Of a stretch of 6,254 nt of DNA, positions 1 to 5,696 are shown piece after piece. How positions within the stretch are numbered: position 1 is the first letter of the stretch; the number at the start of each line of letters is the position of its first letter. A model generated the notes under the pieces. The model did not search any database. It worked only from the letters and a program-made list of their open reading frames with translations, and was not told where the DNA came from. The position numbers and the translations under genes were made by a program. Origin of the DNA: Mxb001 sp044360385 (GTDB lineage: Bacteria; Actinomycetota; Actinomycetes; S36-B12); contig JBIKKK010000127.1 of the NCBI GenBank assembly GCA_044360385.1, forward strand, positions 1 to 6,254. Direction: 5' to 3'.

Positions 1-1
1 G

Positions 2-355
2 CTCGCCAACATCCTCAGCGCCCTGGCCTTCGCCATCTCGATCCTCGTGAAGCGGCCCCTCATGGGCGTGATCATCGGGCCGGTCATGGGGACGGGGATG
101 CGCTGGCGTCAGGATCCCGATCTGCTTAAGGCCTACTCACGCGTGACGTGGCTGTGGGCGATCCTCAGCCTGGTGCGCGCGGCGATCCAGATCCCGCTCA
201 TCCAAGCCGGCCAGCTCGCCTGGCTCGGCGCGACGCCGTTCCTCTTCTACGGACTCGTCGCGCTCACCATCGCCGCATCGTGGTGGGTCATCAAGCGCAC
301 ACTGCCTGCCGATCACCCGGGGATCCGCCAGCCGCGCATCCCCGCCAGCGCCTAA
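2..355 (+). CDS. DUF3159 family membrane protein, C-terminal part (5' end outside window)
   Basis: The frame is open from base 2 and ends at TAA 353-355, giving the last 117 residues of a protein whose start lies left of the window. Three hydrophobic stretches are visible, at about residues 1-30, 49-68 and 76-97, so this is an integral membrane protein. The central motif RWRQDPDLLKAYSRVTWLW (about residues 34-52), followed by a second helix and a FYGLVALTIAASWWV helix, matches my memory of the actinobacterial DUF3159 family. Members are usually near 200 residues or more, so roughly the C-terminal half is present. No enzymatic or transport function is established. In other actinobacteria the family often sits near DUF3710, dut and TrkA-type potassium uptake genes, but that region is outside this window. 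The next gene is convergent, so this is the last gene of its transcript. Confidence 0.8.
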   Translation, partial: LANILSALAFAISILVKRPLMGVIIGPVMGTGMRWRQDPDLLKAYSRVTWLWAILSLVRAAIQIPLIQAGQLAWLGATPFLFYGLVALTIAASWWVIKRTLPADHPGIRQPRIPASA

Positions 356-363
356 CCCTCTCC

Positions 364-429
364 TCGCCGAGTGCTTAGTTGCGTGCATGTTCTGGCCCAA
401 ATTCGTGAATGCAACTGCGCACTCGGTGA
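364..429. terminator. Long hairpin in convergent gap, probable bidirectional terminator
   Basis: CCGAGTGC (367-374) is the exact reverse complement of GCACTCGG (419-426). The stem extends outward through a G-T, a C-G and a T-A pair to 364/429. After a two-by-two internal loop it continues inward with AGTTGC (377-382) against GCAACT (411-416). It lies between the ends of the DUF3159 gene and the nei gene, which face each other. There is no T-tract on either side, so it is not a canonical intrinsic terminator. Hairpins without T-tracts are common at actinobacterial gene ends, and the terminator role is inferred. Confidence 0.6.
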
Positions 430-439
430 AAGAACTGCA

Positions 440-455
440 GTGCACGGGAGTGCAC
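440..455. terminator. Second short hairpin GTGCAC-GGGA-GTGCAC
   Basis: Two copies of the self-complementary hexamer GTGCAC (440-445 and 450-455) flank GGGA. They form a six-base-pair stem closed by a loop that fits the GNRA tetraloop class when read on the plus strand. It stands 10 bases right of the larger hairpin and 17 bases from the nei stop codon. It probably acts as a second element of a tandem terminator for the convergent pair. No T-tract follows it. Confidence 0.45.
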
Positions 456-472
456 AAGGTGCCCGCAAGCGC

Positions 473-1282
473 CTAGTGCGCCTGACACGTCGGGCACCAG
501 TAGAGGTTGCGCCCGGCCATGTCGGCCCACGCCACCTCCGCGCCGCACACCAGGCAATCCCTGCCCTCGCGGCGATAGACGTAGACCTCCCCACCGTGCC
601 GGTCGCGACGCCGCGCCCGACCCATCGCCCGCGGTGAGTGCTCCTCGCGCACGGTGTCGATGCGCCCCTTGCGCACACCGTCAAGCATGAGCTCGACCAG
701 GTCGGCCCACATGACCATGAACTCCTCGCGGCTCACATCCCGCCCGGGGCGATAGGGGTCGATACCCGCCCGATAGAGCGCCTCGGCTCGATAGATGTTG
801 CCGACGCCAGCGAAGACCGACTGGTCCATGAGCAGCGTGCCGATGGGTGCCCTACTGCGATGCACGCGCTTCCACGCGCGCTCGGGATCCGCGTCCTTGC
901 GGATGGGGTCGGGGCCGATCCTCTCCGCAAGCACCGTCACCTGATCGGGCGTGAGGACTTCACACGCCGTAGGCCCGCGCAGGTCGGCGTATGCCGTCTC
1001 GCCCACAAGCCGCAGCCGCACCTGGCCGACGGGCTCCAGCACCGGTGCCTTGCGGAAAGTCCACTTGCCGTAGAGGCCAAGGTGCACGTGAAGCGTGCGG
1101 TCGTCGTCGAAGTCGACGAGCAGGTGCTTGCCGAGTGCATCGGCCTTGCGGATGGTCGATCCGTCCAGCAAGGCGGCGCCGTCCGCGAAGCGCCCCTGCG
1201 GGCTGCTCACCTCGAGGGTCTGGCCGCGGAAGTCGCGCGCCAGGCGGCGCGCCTGGCGGTGGACGACGTGACCTTCGGGCAT
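473..1282 (-). CDS. nei: Fpg/Nei family DNA glycosylase / AP lyase (Nei1, Rv2464c type)
   Basis: Bifunctional base-excision repair enzyme of 269 residues, expected to remove oxidised bases and nick the abasic site. The start at 1282 is fixed by the N-terminal MPEGH: after Met removal, Pro2 is the family's Schiff-base nucleophile and Glu3 its acid/base partner. Lys52 (LGKHL) matches the conserved beta-hairpin lysine. The helix-two-turn-helix covers about 147-176 with the DNA-binding Asn162 (GVGNIY). A C-terminal zinc finger has Cys243, Cys246, Cys263 and Cys266 (C-X2-C-X16-C-X2-C) with the conserved finger Arg258. All expected catalytic and metal residues are present. The N-terminal PEGH and SSPQGRF (26-32) closely resemble M. 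tuberculosis Rv2464c (Nei1) as I remember it, rather than Fpg/MutM; exact base preference is not visible. It diverges from the DUF429 gene over 38 bases. Longer in-frame starts up to 1432 would bury Pro2 and are rejected. Confidence 0.95.
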   Translation of the reverse strand: MPEGHVVHRQARRLARDFRGQTLEVSSPQGRFADGAALLDGSTIRKADALGKHLLVDFDDDRTLHVHLGLYGKWTFRKAPVLEPVGQVRLRLVGETAYADLRGPTACEVLTPDQVTVLAERIGPDPIRKDADPERAWKRVHRSRAPIGTLLMDQSVFAGVGNIYRAEALYRAGIDPYRPGRDVSREEFMVMWADLVELMLDGVRKGRIDTVREEHSPRAMGRARRRDRHGGEVYVYRREGRDCLVCGAEVAWADMAGRNLYWCPTCQAH

Positions 1283-1290
1283 GGGCCGTG

Positions 1291-1299
1291 AGTCTGCCA
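1291..1299 (-). promoter_or_regulatory. Putative extended -10 element of nei
   Basis: On the minus strand the sequence reads TGG-CAGACT, then eight bases, then the nei ATG. It keeps the two most conserved -10 positions (A at 2, T at 6) and has an upstream TGN extension. Transcription would start one to two bases before the ATG, so the mRNA would be almost leaderless. I see no convincing -35. This is the weakest of the five promoters because of its spacing. Confidence 0.4.
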
Positions 1300-1305
1300 C
1301 CGGTC

Positions 1306-1314
1306 TGGCACGAT
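1306..1314 (+). promoter_or_regulatory. Putative extended -10 element of the DUF429 gene
   Basis: TGG-CACGAT is followed by exactly six bases and then the GTG start at 1321. The first transcribed base would therefore be the G of the start codon, giving a leaderless mRNA. No Shine-Dalgarno sequence precedes the GTG, which supports this reading. The sequence GTCTGNCANGAT recurs at the pepN start. Confidence 0.5.
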
Positions 1315-1320
1315 CGCAGC

Positions 1321-1980
1321 GTGCGCGTCGCTGGGGTCGATGGCCGCCGCGGCGGCTGGGTCGTGGCGACAGTCGACATCTCCGGGGCGCCACGCATGGA
1401 GTCCCTTGAGTATGTCGCCCCGCTCGCGCCAACCCTGGACGCTGAACTCAGCGTCGTCGCCATCGACATGCCCATCGGCCTCTCCGACACCGGGTCGCGC
1501 GAGTGCGATGTCGCCGCGCGCAAACTGCTGCAGCCGCACGGCACTCGCGTGTTCCCCGCTCCCCCGCGCGTGGCGGTCGCTCACATCGATGACTACGAGG
1601 CTGCTTGTCGCACGTCGATCGCGGCGACGGGCAAGTCCCTGTCGAAGCAGACCTGGAATCTCCTCCGCTCAATCGCAGAGGTGGATGCCCTCGCAGACGA
1701 TCCACGCCTGGTCGAATGCCATCCCGAGCTCGCCTTCGCCCTCATGCAGGGCCACCCGGTCGATGAGCGCAAGAAGACTCCGGAGGGTCGTGCGCGCAGA
1801 CTCGACCTGCTGCGCCGGTGGCTACCCGACCTCGGCGATCCGGCGTACGGCGACGACGGCCTCGATGCCCTCGCCTGCGCGTGGTCAGCCGCGCGCATCG
1901 CCCGCGGCGAGGCACTCACACTCCCGGCCGGCGAGATCCCCGTCGACGACGCAGGGCGGCCGATGCGGATCTGCGCCTGA
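1321..1980 (+). CDS. DUF429 family protein, predicted RNase H-like nuclease fold
   Basis: Protein of 219 residues starting at GTG 1321. This start puts the first fold motif GVDGRRGGWV at residues 5-14, where the family begins; in-frame codons upstream lie antisense to nei. Recognisable DUF429 (COG4923-like) motifs follow in order: VVAIDMPIGL (45-54), RECDVAARKLL (60-70), VFPAPPR (77-83), SKQTWNLL (108-115), ECHPELAF (132-139) and DDGLDALACAWSAAR (178-192). The acidic residues Asp7, Asp49, Glu136 and one of Asp178/179/182 fit the metal-binding carboxylates of an RNase H-like fold. That fold is a family-level prediction, and I know of no demonstrated substrate. No signal peptide or membrane segment is seen, so it should be cytoplasmic. 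It is divergent from nei and convergent with the nitroreductase gene, so it is probably transcribed alone. Family assignment is firm; function is unknown. Confidence 0.88.
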   Translation: MRVAGVDGRRGGWVVATVDISGAPRMESLEYVAPLAPTLDAELSVVAIDMPIGLSDTGSRECDVAARKLLQPHGTRVFPAPPRVAVAHIDDYEAACRTSIAATGKSLSKQTWNLLRSIAEVDALADDPRLVECHPELAFALMQGHPVDERKKTPEGRARRLDLLRRWLPDLGDPAYGDDGLDALACAWSAARIARGEALTLPAGEIPVDDAGRPMRICA

Positions 1981-1987
1981 CGAAGTC
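1979..1987 (+). repeat. Left copy of 9-base direct repeat GACGAAGTC
   Basis: GACGAAGTC occurs here, overlapping the last two bases of the DUF429 stop codon, and again at 2069-2077. The two copies bracket 81 bases containing a nested palindrome. The spacing and length resemble a target-site duplication, but chance cannot be excluded from one sequence. Confidence 0.5.
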
Positions 1988-1997
1988 CCCGCACCCG

Positions 1998-2054
1998 GTT
2001 TCCGCCAGTTCGACGGGGCTGAGCGGCCCCTCAGGTCGATTAAGTGGCGGAAAC
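1998..2054. terminator. Nested palindrome in convergent gap, probable bidirectional terminator
   Basis: GTTTCCGCCA (1998-2007) is the exact reverse complement of TGGCGGAAAC (2045-2054). Inside it, TCGAC (2010-2014) pairs with GTCGA (2035-2039) and GGGGC (2015-2019) with GCCCC (2026-2030), leaving a six-base loop and a four-base bulge. In total about 20 base pairs form over 57 bases. It lies between the facing ends of the DUF429 and nitroreductase genes, where it could stop transcription in both directions. There is no T-tract on either side. Together with the flanking direct repeat it could instead be a small palindromic insertion. Confidence 0.65.
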
Positions 2055-2068
2055 GGCCGGGGCCAGCC

Positions 2069-2077
2069 GACGAAGTC
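2069..2077 (+). repeat. Right copy of 9-base direct repeat GACGAAGTC
   Basis: Identical to 1979-1987. It overlaps the nitroreductase stop codon (minus strand, 2076-2078) by two bases. Each copy therefore touches the stop codon of the neighbouring gene. Confidence 0.5.
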
Positions 2078-2702
2078 AGTCGAAGATCGGATCGGCGGTG
2101 CGGGTGCGCTTGAGTTCGAAGAAGCCCGGCGTGCCCGCGACCAGCAGCGTGCCGTCCCAGAGCCGCCCGGCCGCGTCGCCCTTGGGCGCGGGTGTCACCA
2201 CGGGGCCGAAGAACGCGACGCGCTCGCCATCAGGGCCGGGCACCGCGATCACCGGAGTGCCGACGTCCTGACCGACGAGGCCGATGCCCTCGGCGTGGCT
2301 CGCCCGCAATTCCTCGTCGAAGTCCGTCGAGGTCCCCGCGGCGACGAGCGCATCGGGCAGCCCTAGCGCCGCGACCGCCTCAGCGACGGCGGTCTCGTAG
2401 TCCTTGCCACCGGGGTGAATGCGTGTGCCAATCTCTGTGTAGAACTGGCCGACGACGTCATCGCCGTAGCCGCGCTGCGCCGCGATGATCGTGCGCACCG
2501 GGCCCCAGGCCTTGAGCATGAGCTCGCGGTACTCCTCGGGGACCTCATTGCCCTCGTTGAGCACGGCCAGCGACATGACGTGCCAGCGCACCTGCACCGG
2601 TCGGACCTTCTCCACCTCGAGCATCCAGCGCGAGGTCATCCAGGCCCAGGGGCAGATGGGATCGAACCAGAAGTCCACGGGGGTGGGGGCCGGTGTCGTC
2701 AT
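2076..2702 (-). CDS. Mycothiol-dependent nitroreductase, Rv2466c family (DsbA/FrnE-like thioredoxin fold)
   Basis: Cytoplasmic protein of 208 residues with a DsbA-type thioredoxin fold. The N-terminal DFWFDPICPW (10-19), WHVMSLAVLNE (40-50), KAWGPVR (64-70), VGTP with the cis-proline at 150, AFFGPV (163-168) and the C-terminal FFELKRTRT closely follow M. tuberculosis Rv2466c as I remember it. Rv2466c is a mycothiol-dependent reductase known for activating nitro prodrugs and linked to oxidative stress resistance. Rv2466c has a CPWC active site; here it reads CPWA (Cys17, Ala20), and Cys17 is the only cysteine in the protein. A two-cysteine disulfide cycle is therefore impossible, and a monothiol mechanism through a mixed disulfide with mycothiol is the natural inference. 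I recall other actinobacterial members with the same change, so it may be a subfamily trait. The start at 2702 is supported by a TACCTT box six bases upstream. The gene is divergent from pepN. Confidence 0.9.
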   Translation of the reverse strand: MTTPAPTPVDFWFDPICPWAWMTSRWMLEVEKVRPVQVRWHVMSLAVLNEGNEVPEEYRELMLKAWGPVRTIIAAQRGYGDDVVGQFYTEIGTRIHPGGKDYETAVAEAVAALGLPDALVAAGTSTDFDEELRASHAEGIGLVGQDVGTPVIAVPGPDGERVAFFGPVVTPAPKGDAAGRLWDGTLLVAGTPGFFELKRTRTADPIFD

Positions 2703-2708
2703 GCGGCG

Positions 2709-2714
2709 AAGGTA
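2709..2714 (-). promoter_or_regulatory. Putative -10 element of the nitroreductase gene
   Basis: On the minus strand TACCTT (perfect TANNNT) is followed by exactly six bases and then ATG at 2702. This predicts a leaderless mRNA starting at the A of the start codon. No ribosome binding site precedes the ATG. No clear -35 is visible at the usual distance, and no TGN extension is present. Confidence 0.55.
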
Positions 2715-2737
2715 CTCCCGCCCCTGCCCGAGGGGTC

Positions 2738-2746
2738 TGCCAGGAT
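2738..2746 (+). promoter_or_regulatory. Putative extended -10 element of pepN
   Basis: TGC-CAGGAT is followed by exactly six bases and then GTG at 2753, predicting a leaderless mRNA. The segment from 2736 to the GTG closely resembles the one before the DUF429 gene, sharing TCTGNCANGAT. There is no Shine-Dalgarno sequence at proper spacing. The box lies 26 bases from the divergent nitroreductase -10, so both promoters share a 50-base intergenic region. Confidence 0.5.
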
Positions 2747-2752
2747 GACGCC

Positions 2753-5302
2753 GTGAGCGAAAACGTGACCCGTGCAGAGGCCGCCGAGCGCAGCCAGTTG
2801 ATCTCCGTCGACGGCTACGACGTCGATCTTGACCTCACCACCGGCGAGCACCACTTCGCGTCGACGACGACCGTGGCCTTCCGGTCTCAGCAGGCGGGTG
2901 CGTCGACCTGGATCGATCTCATCGCTCCCGAGGTGCTGTCGGTCAATCTCAATGGGCGCGAGCTCGTGCCCGACGACGTCTTCGATGGCAATCGCATCCG
3001 CCTCGACGACCTCGAGCCGGAGAATGTCCTCATCGTCCGAGCGCGCTGCGCCTTCATGCGCACGGGCGAGGGACTGCATCGCTTCGTCGATCCCGTCGAC
3101 GACGAGGTCTACCTCTACACGCAGTTCGAGTCCGCGGACGCCCGTCGGATGTACGCCTGCTTCGAGCAGCCCGACCTCAAGGCGCCTTTCACCCTGCACG
3201 TGCGCACCCCTCAGCACTGGGTGGTCGTGAGCAACGCACCCGAGCCCGCGCAGGTCTCCCTCGGTGACGGCACGACCCGCTGGGACTTCCCGCCGACTCC
3301 CCCGATCTCGACGTACATCACCGCGCTCGTCGCCGGCCCTTACTACTCCGTCCACGACGTGTACGACGGACCGCACGGCAGTTACCCGCTGCGCCTCTTC
3401 TGCCGCAAGTCTCTGGGGGAGTTCCTCGACCCCGACGACATCTTCCTTCTCACGAAGCAGGGCTTCGCCTTCTTCGAGGAGGAGTTCGGGATCCCCTATC
3501 CCTTCGTGAAGTACGACCAGCTCTTCGTGCCGGAATTCAATGCCGGAGCGATGGAGAACGCCGCCTGCGTGACCTTCCTCGAGGACATGGTCTTCCGCTC
3601 GCGCGTGACCGATGCTGCCTACGAGCAGCGCGCCAACACGATCCTTCACGAGATGGCGCACATGTGGTTCGGCGACCTGGTCACCATGAAGTGGTGGGAT
3701 GACCTGTGGCTCAACGAGTCCTTCGCGGAGTGGGCCGCCCACCACGCCAACGTCAATGCCACGCGCTACACCGATGCGTGGACCACCTTCTCCAACCAGC
3801 GCAAGGCATGGGCCTACCGCCAGGACCAACTGCCCTCGACCCACCCCATCGCTGCAGACATGGTCGACCTCGACGCGGTGCGCGTGAACTTCGACGGCAT
3901 CACCTACGCCAAGGGCGCATCCGCACTGCGGCAGCTTGTCGCCTGGGTCGGCGAGGACAACTTCCGCAAGGGCATCAACGCCTACTTCACCAAGCACGCG
4001 TGGGGCAACACCGAGCTGCCCGACCTGCTGAGTGAGCTCGAGGCCGCCTCGGGCCGCGACCTGTCGGGCTGGACCGCGGAGTGGCTGCAGACGAGCGGCG
4101 TCAATCTCATGCGCGCGGATCTCGACCTCGCCGACGACGGCACCTACCGCTCCGTGGCGATCCTCCAGGAGCCGCCGGCCATGCCCGAGGGGGTCGCTCC
4201 GACCCTGCGCTCCCATCGGATGGCCCTCGGCCTCTACGACCTCACCGATGCCGGGCTGGTGCGGCGCGACCGCATCGAGCTCGATGTCGTTGGCCCGCGC
4301 ACCGAGGTGCCTGAGTTGGCCGGCGCGAAGCAGGCCGACCTGCTGCTGCTCAACGACGACGACCTCACCTTCACCAAGGTGCGTCTCGACGATCGCTCCT
4401 GGCGCACGGCCGTGGCCCACGTCGGCGACCTCGTCGACTCGATGCCGCGCGCGCTGTTGTGGGGCGCGGCGTGGGACATGGTGCGCGATGCGGAGGTATC
4501 GACCGGCGATTACGTCGACCTCGTGATCGCGGGCCTGCCTCGCGAGACCGATATCGGCGTCGTACAGCAGACCCTGCGCCAGGTGAAGACCGCCGTTGAT
4601 CTCTTCGCGACACCCGAGCATCGACCGGCGTATATCGCCCAGCTTGCGGCGACCCTCGGCGGCCTCATGCGGGCCGCGACTCCGGGGTCGGACCATCAAC
4701 TCGCCTTCGTCCGCGCCTTCACCTCGCTCGCGACGAGCGAGGCCGATCTCGACACCGTGGCCGGACTCCTGGACGGATCTGTCGTGCTCGAGGGCCTCGC
4801 CGTCGACGCCGACCTGCGCTGGAGCCTGCTGCAGCGTCTCGCGGCCACCGGACGTGTCGAGCTCGATGCCATCGAGGCTGAGCTCTCGCGCGATGACACG
4901 GCCACTGGCCGTCGCCAGGCGGCCGTAGCCCGTGCGGCACGACCGTCGCTCGAAGCCAAGGACCTCGCCTGGGCGGAGATGATGGAGCGCACCGACCTGC
5001 CCAATGCGATTCTCGAGGCCACCATCGCGGGGTTCGTCCAACCCGACCAGGTCGACGTGCTCTCCCACTTCCGGCAGCGATTCTTCGACGAGATCGTGCG
5101 CGCCTGGGATGCCCAGACCATGGAGATGGGTCAGTCACTCGCGATGGGGCTCTACCCCAGCCTCGTCGTCGAGGCCAAGACCGTGCGAGAGACCGACGAG
5201 TTCCTTGCCCGCGACGACATCAATCCTGCCCTGCGCAGGCTCGTCGTCGAAGGCCGCGATGGTGTGAGCCGATCCCTGCGGGCTCGCGCCGCGGACGCCT
5301 AG
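2753..5302 (+). CDS. pepN: Aminopeptidase N, M1 family zinc metallopeptidase
   Basis: Cytoplasmic zinc aminopeptidase of 849 residues that removes N-terminal amino acids from peptides in late protein turnover. The substrate-binding motif GAMEN is at 265-269. The zinc site HEMAH at 299-303 (His299, His303, catalytic Glu300) is followed after 18 residues by the third ligand Glu322 in WLNESFAEW. Tyr385 (GITYAKGA) is in the position of the transition-state tyrosine. The N-terminal beta domain (about 1-200) begins LTTGEHHFASTTTVAF, the catalytic domain runs to about 450, and the C-terminal half is a helical ERAP1-C-like domain. Length and motifs agree with actinobacterial PepN such as Rv2467. GTG 2753 is chosen because VSENVTRAEAAERSQLISVDGY fits the family's short leader before the first strand and because a -10 box lies six bases upstream; the 20 extra residues from 2693 overlap the divergent gene. 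No signal peptide is present. It converges on the DUF5130 gene with a 10-base gap. Confidence 0.96.
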   Translation: MSENVTRAEAAERSQLISVDGYDVDLDLTTGEHHFASTTTVAFRSQQAGASTWIDLIAPEVLSVNLNGRELVPDDVFDGNRIRLDDLEPENVLIVRARCAFMRTGEGLHRFVDPVDDEVYLYTQFESADARRMYACFEQPDLKAPFTLHVRTPQHWVVVSNAPEPAQVSLGDGTTRWDFPPTPPISTYITALVAGPYYSVHDVYDGPHGSYPLRLFCRKSLGEFLDPDDIFLLTKQGFAFFEEEFGIPYPFVKYDQLFVPEFNAGAMENAACVTFLEDMVFRSRVTDAAYEQRANTILHEMAHMWFGDLVTMKWWDDLWLNESFAEWAAHHANVNATRYTDAWTTFSNQRKAWAYRQDQLPSTHPIAADMVDLDAVRVNFDGITYAKGASALRQLVAWVGEDNFRKGINAYFTKHAWGNTELPDLLSELEAASGRDLSGWTAEWLQTSGVNLMRADLDLADDGTYRSVAILQEPPAMPEGVAPTLRSHRMALGLYDLTDAGLVRRDRIELDVVGPRTEVPELAGAKQADLLLLNDDDLTFTKVRLDDRSWRTAVAHVGDLVDSMPRALLWGAAWDMVRDAEVSTGDYVDLVIAGLPRETDIGVVQQTLRQVKTAVDLFATPEHRPAYIAQLAATLGGLMRAATPGSDHQLAFVRAFTSLATSEADLDTVAGLLDGSVVLEGLAVDADLRWSLLQRLAATGRVELDAIEAELSRDDTATGRRQAAVARAARPSLEAKDLAWAEMMERTDLPNAILEATIAGFVQPDQVDVLSHFRQRFFDEIVRAWDAQTMEMGQSLAMGLYPSLVVEAKTVRETDEFLARDDINPALRRLVVEGRDGVSRSLRARAADA

Positions 5303-5305
5303 GCG
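5296..5305. repeat. Perfect 10-base palindrome over the pepN stop codon
   Basis: CGCCTAGGCG contains the pepN TAG (5300-5302). A short hairpin AGGCG-ACC-CGCCT (5301-5313) follows and reaches the DUF5130 stop codon, whose complement is at 5313-5315. The stem is only five base pairs, and no other terminator fits in the 10-base gap between these convergent genes. Confidence 0.35.
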
Positions 5306-5312
5306 ACCCGCC

Positions 5313-5696
5313 TTACGGCTGGTCGATGTGCTCGACGCGCATACGTCGAGCCTGCTCACCGAGCACCGCGAGCCCGTCGCGCAGGCCGCCCATCGTGTCG
5401 CCGGTCGTGAAGGAGCTCGTCATCGACAGCGCCGCGAGCCCGCAGGCACGGTCATCGAGCGGGATACGCGCGAGACGGCCGGTGACGATTTCCAACTGTC
5501 GCGCCGCAGGGTCGACGGCAACGAGAACGCTGCGGTCAGGATCAGCCAGACGCTGCAGCAGGACTTCCGCCCCTGAGCGCTCGCCCTCCCAGGCGCCGAT
5601 GTAGGCGCTGAAGGTCAGCCCCGACTGCCGCTCGGCATGCTCGAGCATGCGCTGCACCTCCGCGCGCTGCCCGGGCGTGAGATCACCAGCGGGCAC
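5313..5696 (-). CDS. DUF5130 family protein (TPM-domain-like), function unknown
   Basis: Soluble protein of 127 residues with no signal peptide or membrane segment. Motifs fit the actinobacterial DUF5130 family: a short helix AEVQRMLEHAERQSGL, strand TFSAYIGAWEGE (28-39), VLVAVDPAARQLEIVTG (about 57-73), LDDRACGLAALSMTSSF (80-96) and TGD (98-100). The layout recalls the TPM domain (PF04536-like), in which acidic residues can bind metal, but no biochemical role is established. Two GTG starts are possible. The one at 5696 has GAGGGG eight bases upstream, a good ribosome binding site spacing; the one at 5705 would have that sequence almost touching the start and adds three residues. Either start lies inside the end of the upstream small membrane protein gene (overlap 14 or 23 bases), so the two are probably co-transcribed and translationally coupled. 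Unlike its neighbours it is predicted to use a Shine-Dalgarno site. Confidence 0.8.
   Translation of the reverse strand: MPAGDLTPGQRAEVQRMLEHAERQSGLTFSAYIGAWEGERSGAEVLLQRLADPDRSVLVAVDPAARQLEIVTGRLARIPLDDRACGLAALSMTSSFTTGDTMGGLRDGLAVLGEQARRMRVEHIDQP

Noticed and set aside
401..410. ATTCGTGAAT as a possible operator
   Set aside because: It is only a four-base-pair inverted repeat in the loop of the larger hairpin, between gene ends rather than near a promoter.
638..1291. 217-codon plus-strand open frame opposite nei
   Set aside because: It is the antisense shadow of nei, with no recognisable domain and no start signal.
991..1320. Upstream in-frame extension of the DUF429 gene
   Set aside because: The added residues are Arg/Ala/Gly-rich and antisense to nei; the family begins at GVDG right after GTG 1321.
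1283..1432. Upstream in-frame extension of nei
   Set aside because: It would put 50 residues before MPEGH and remove the N-terminal proline nucleophile; it also runs into the divergent DUF429 gene.
2693..2752. Longer pepN start 20 codons upstream
   Set aside because: It overlaps the divergent nitroreductase start and both promoters, and the family does not have this extension.
2699..5068. 789-codon open frame on the minus strand opposite pepN
   Set aside because: Its codon boundaries coincide with those of pepN, so it stays open merely because pepN avoids TTA, CTA and TCA, which are rare in high-GC genomes. The translation shows no family motif, and pepN has all its catalytic residues.
5326..5604. 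Plus-strand open frames opposite the DUF5130 gene
   Set aside because: They are Arg/Ser-rich antisense shadows; the minus-strand reading has clear DUF5130 motifs.
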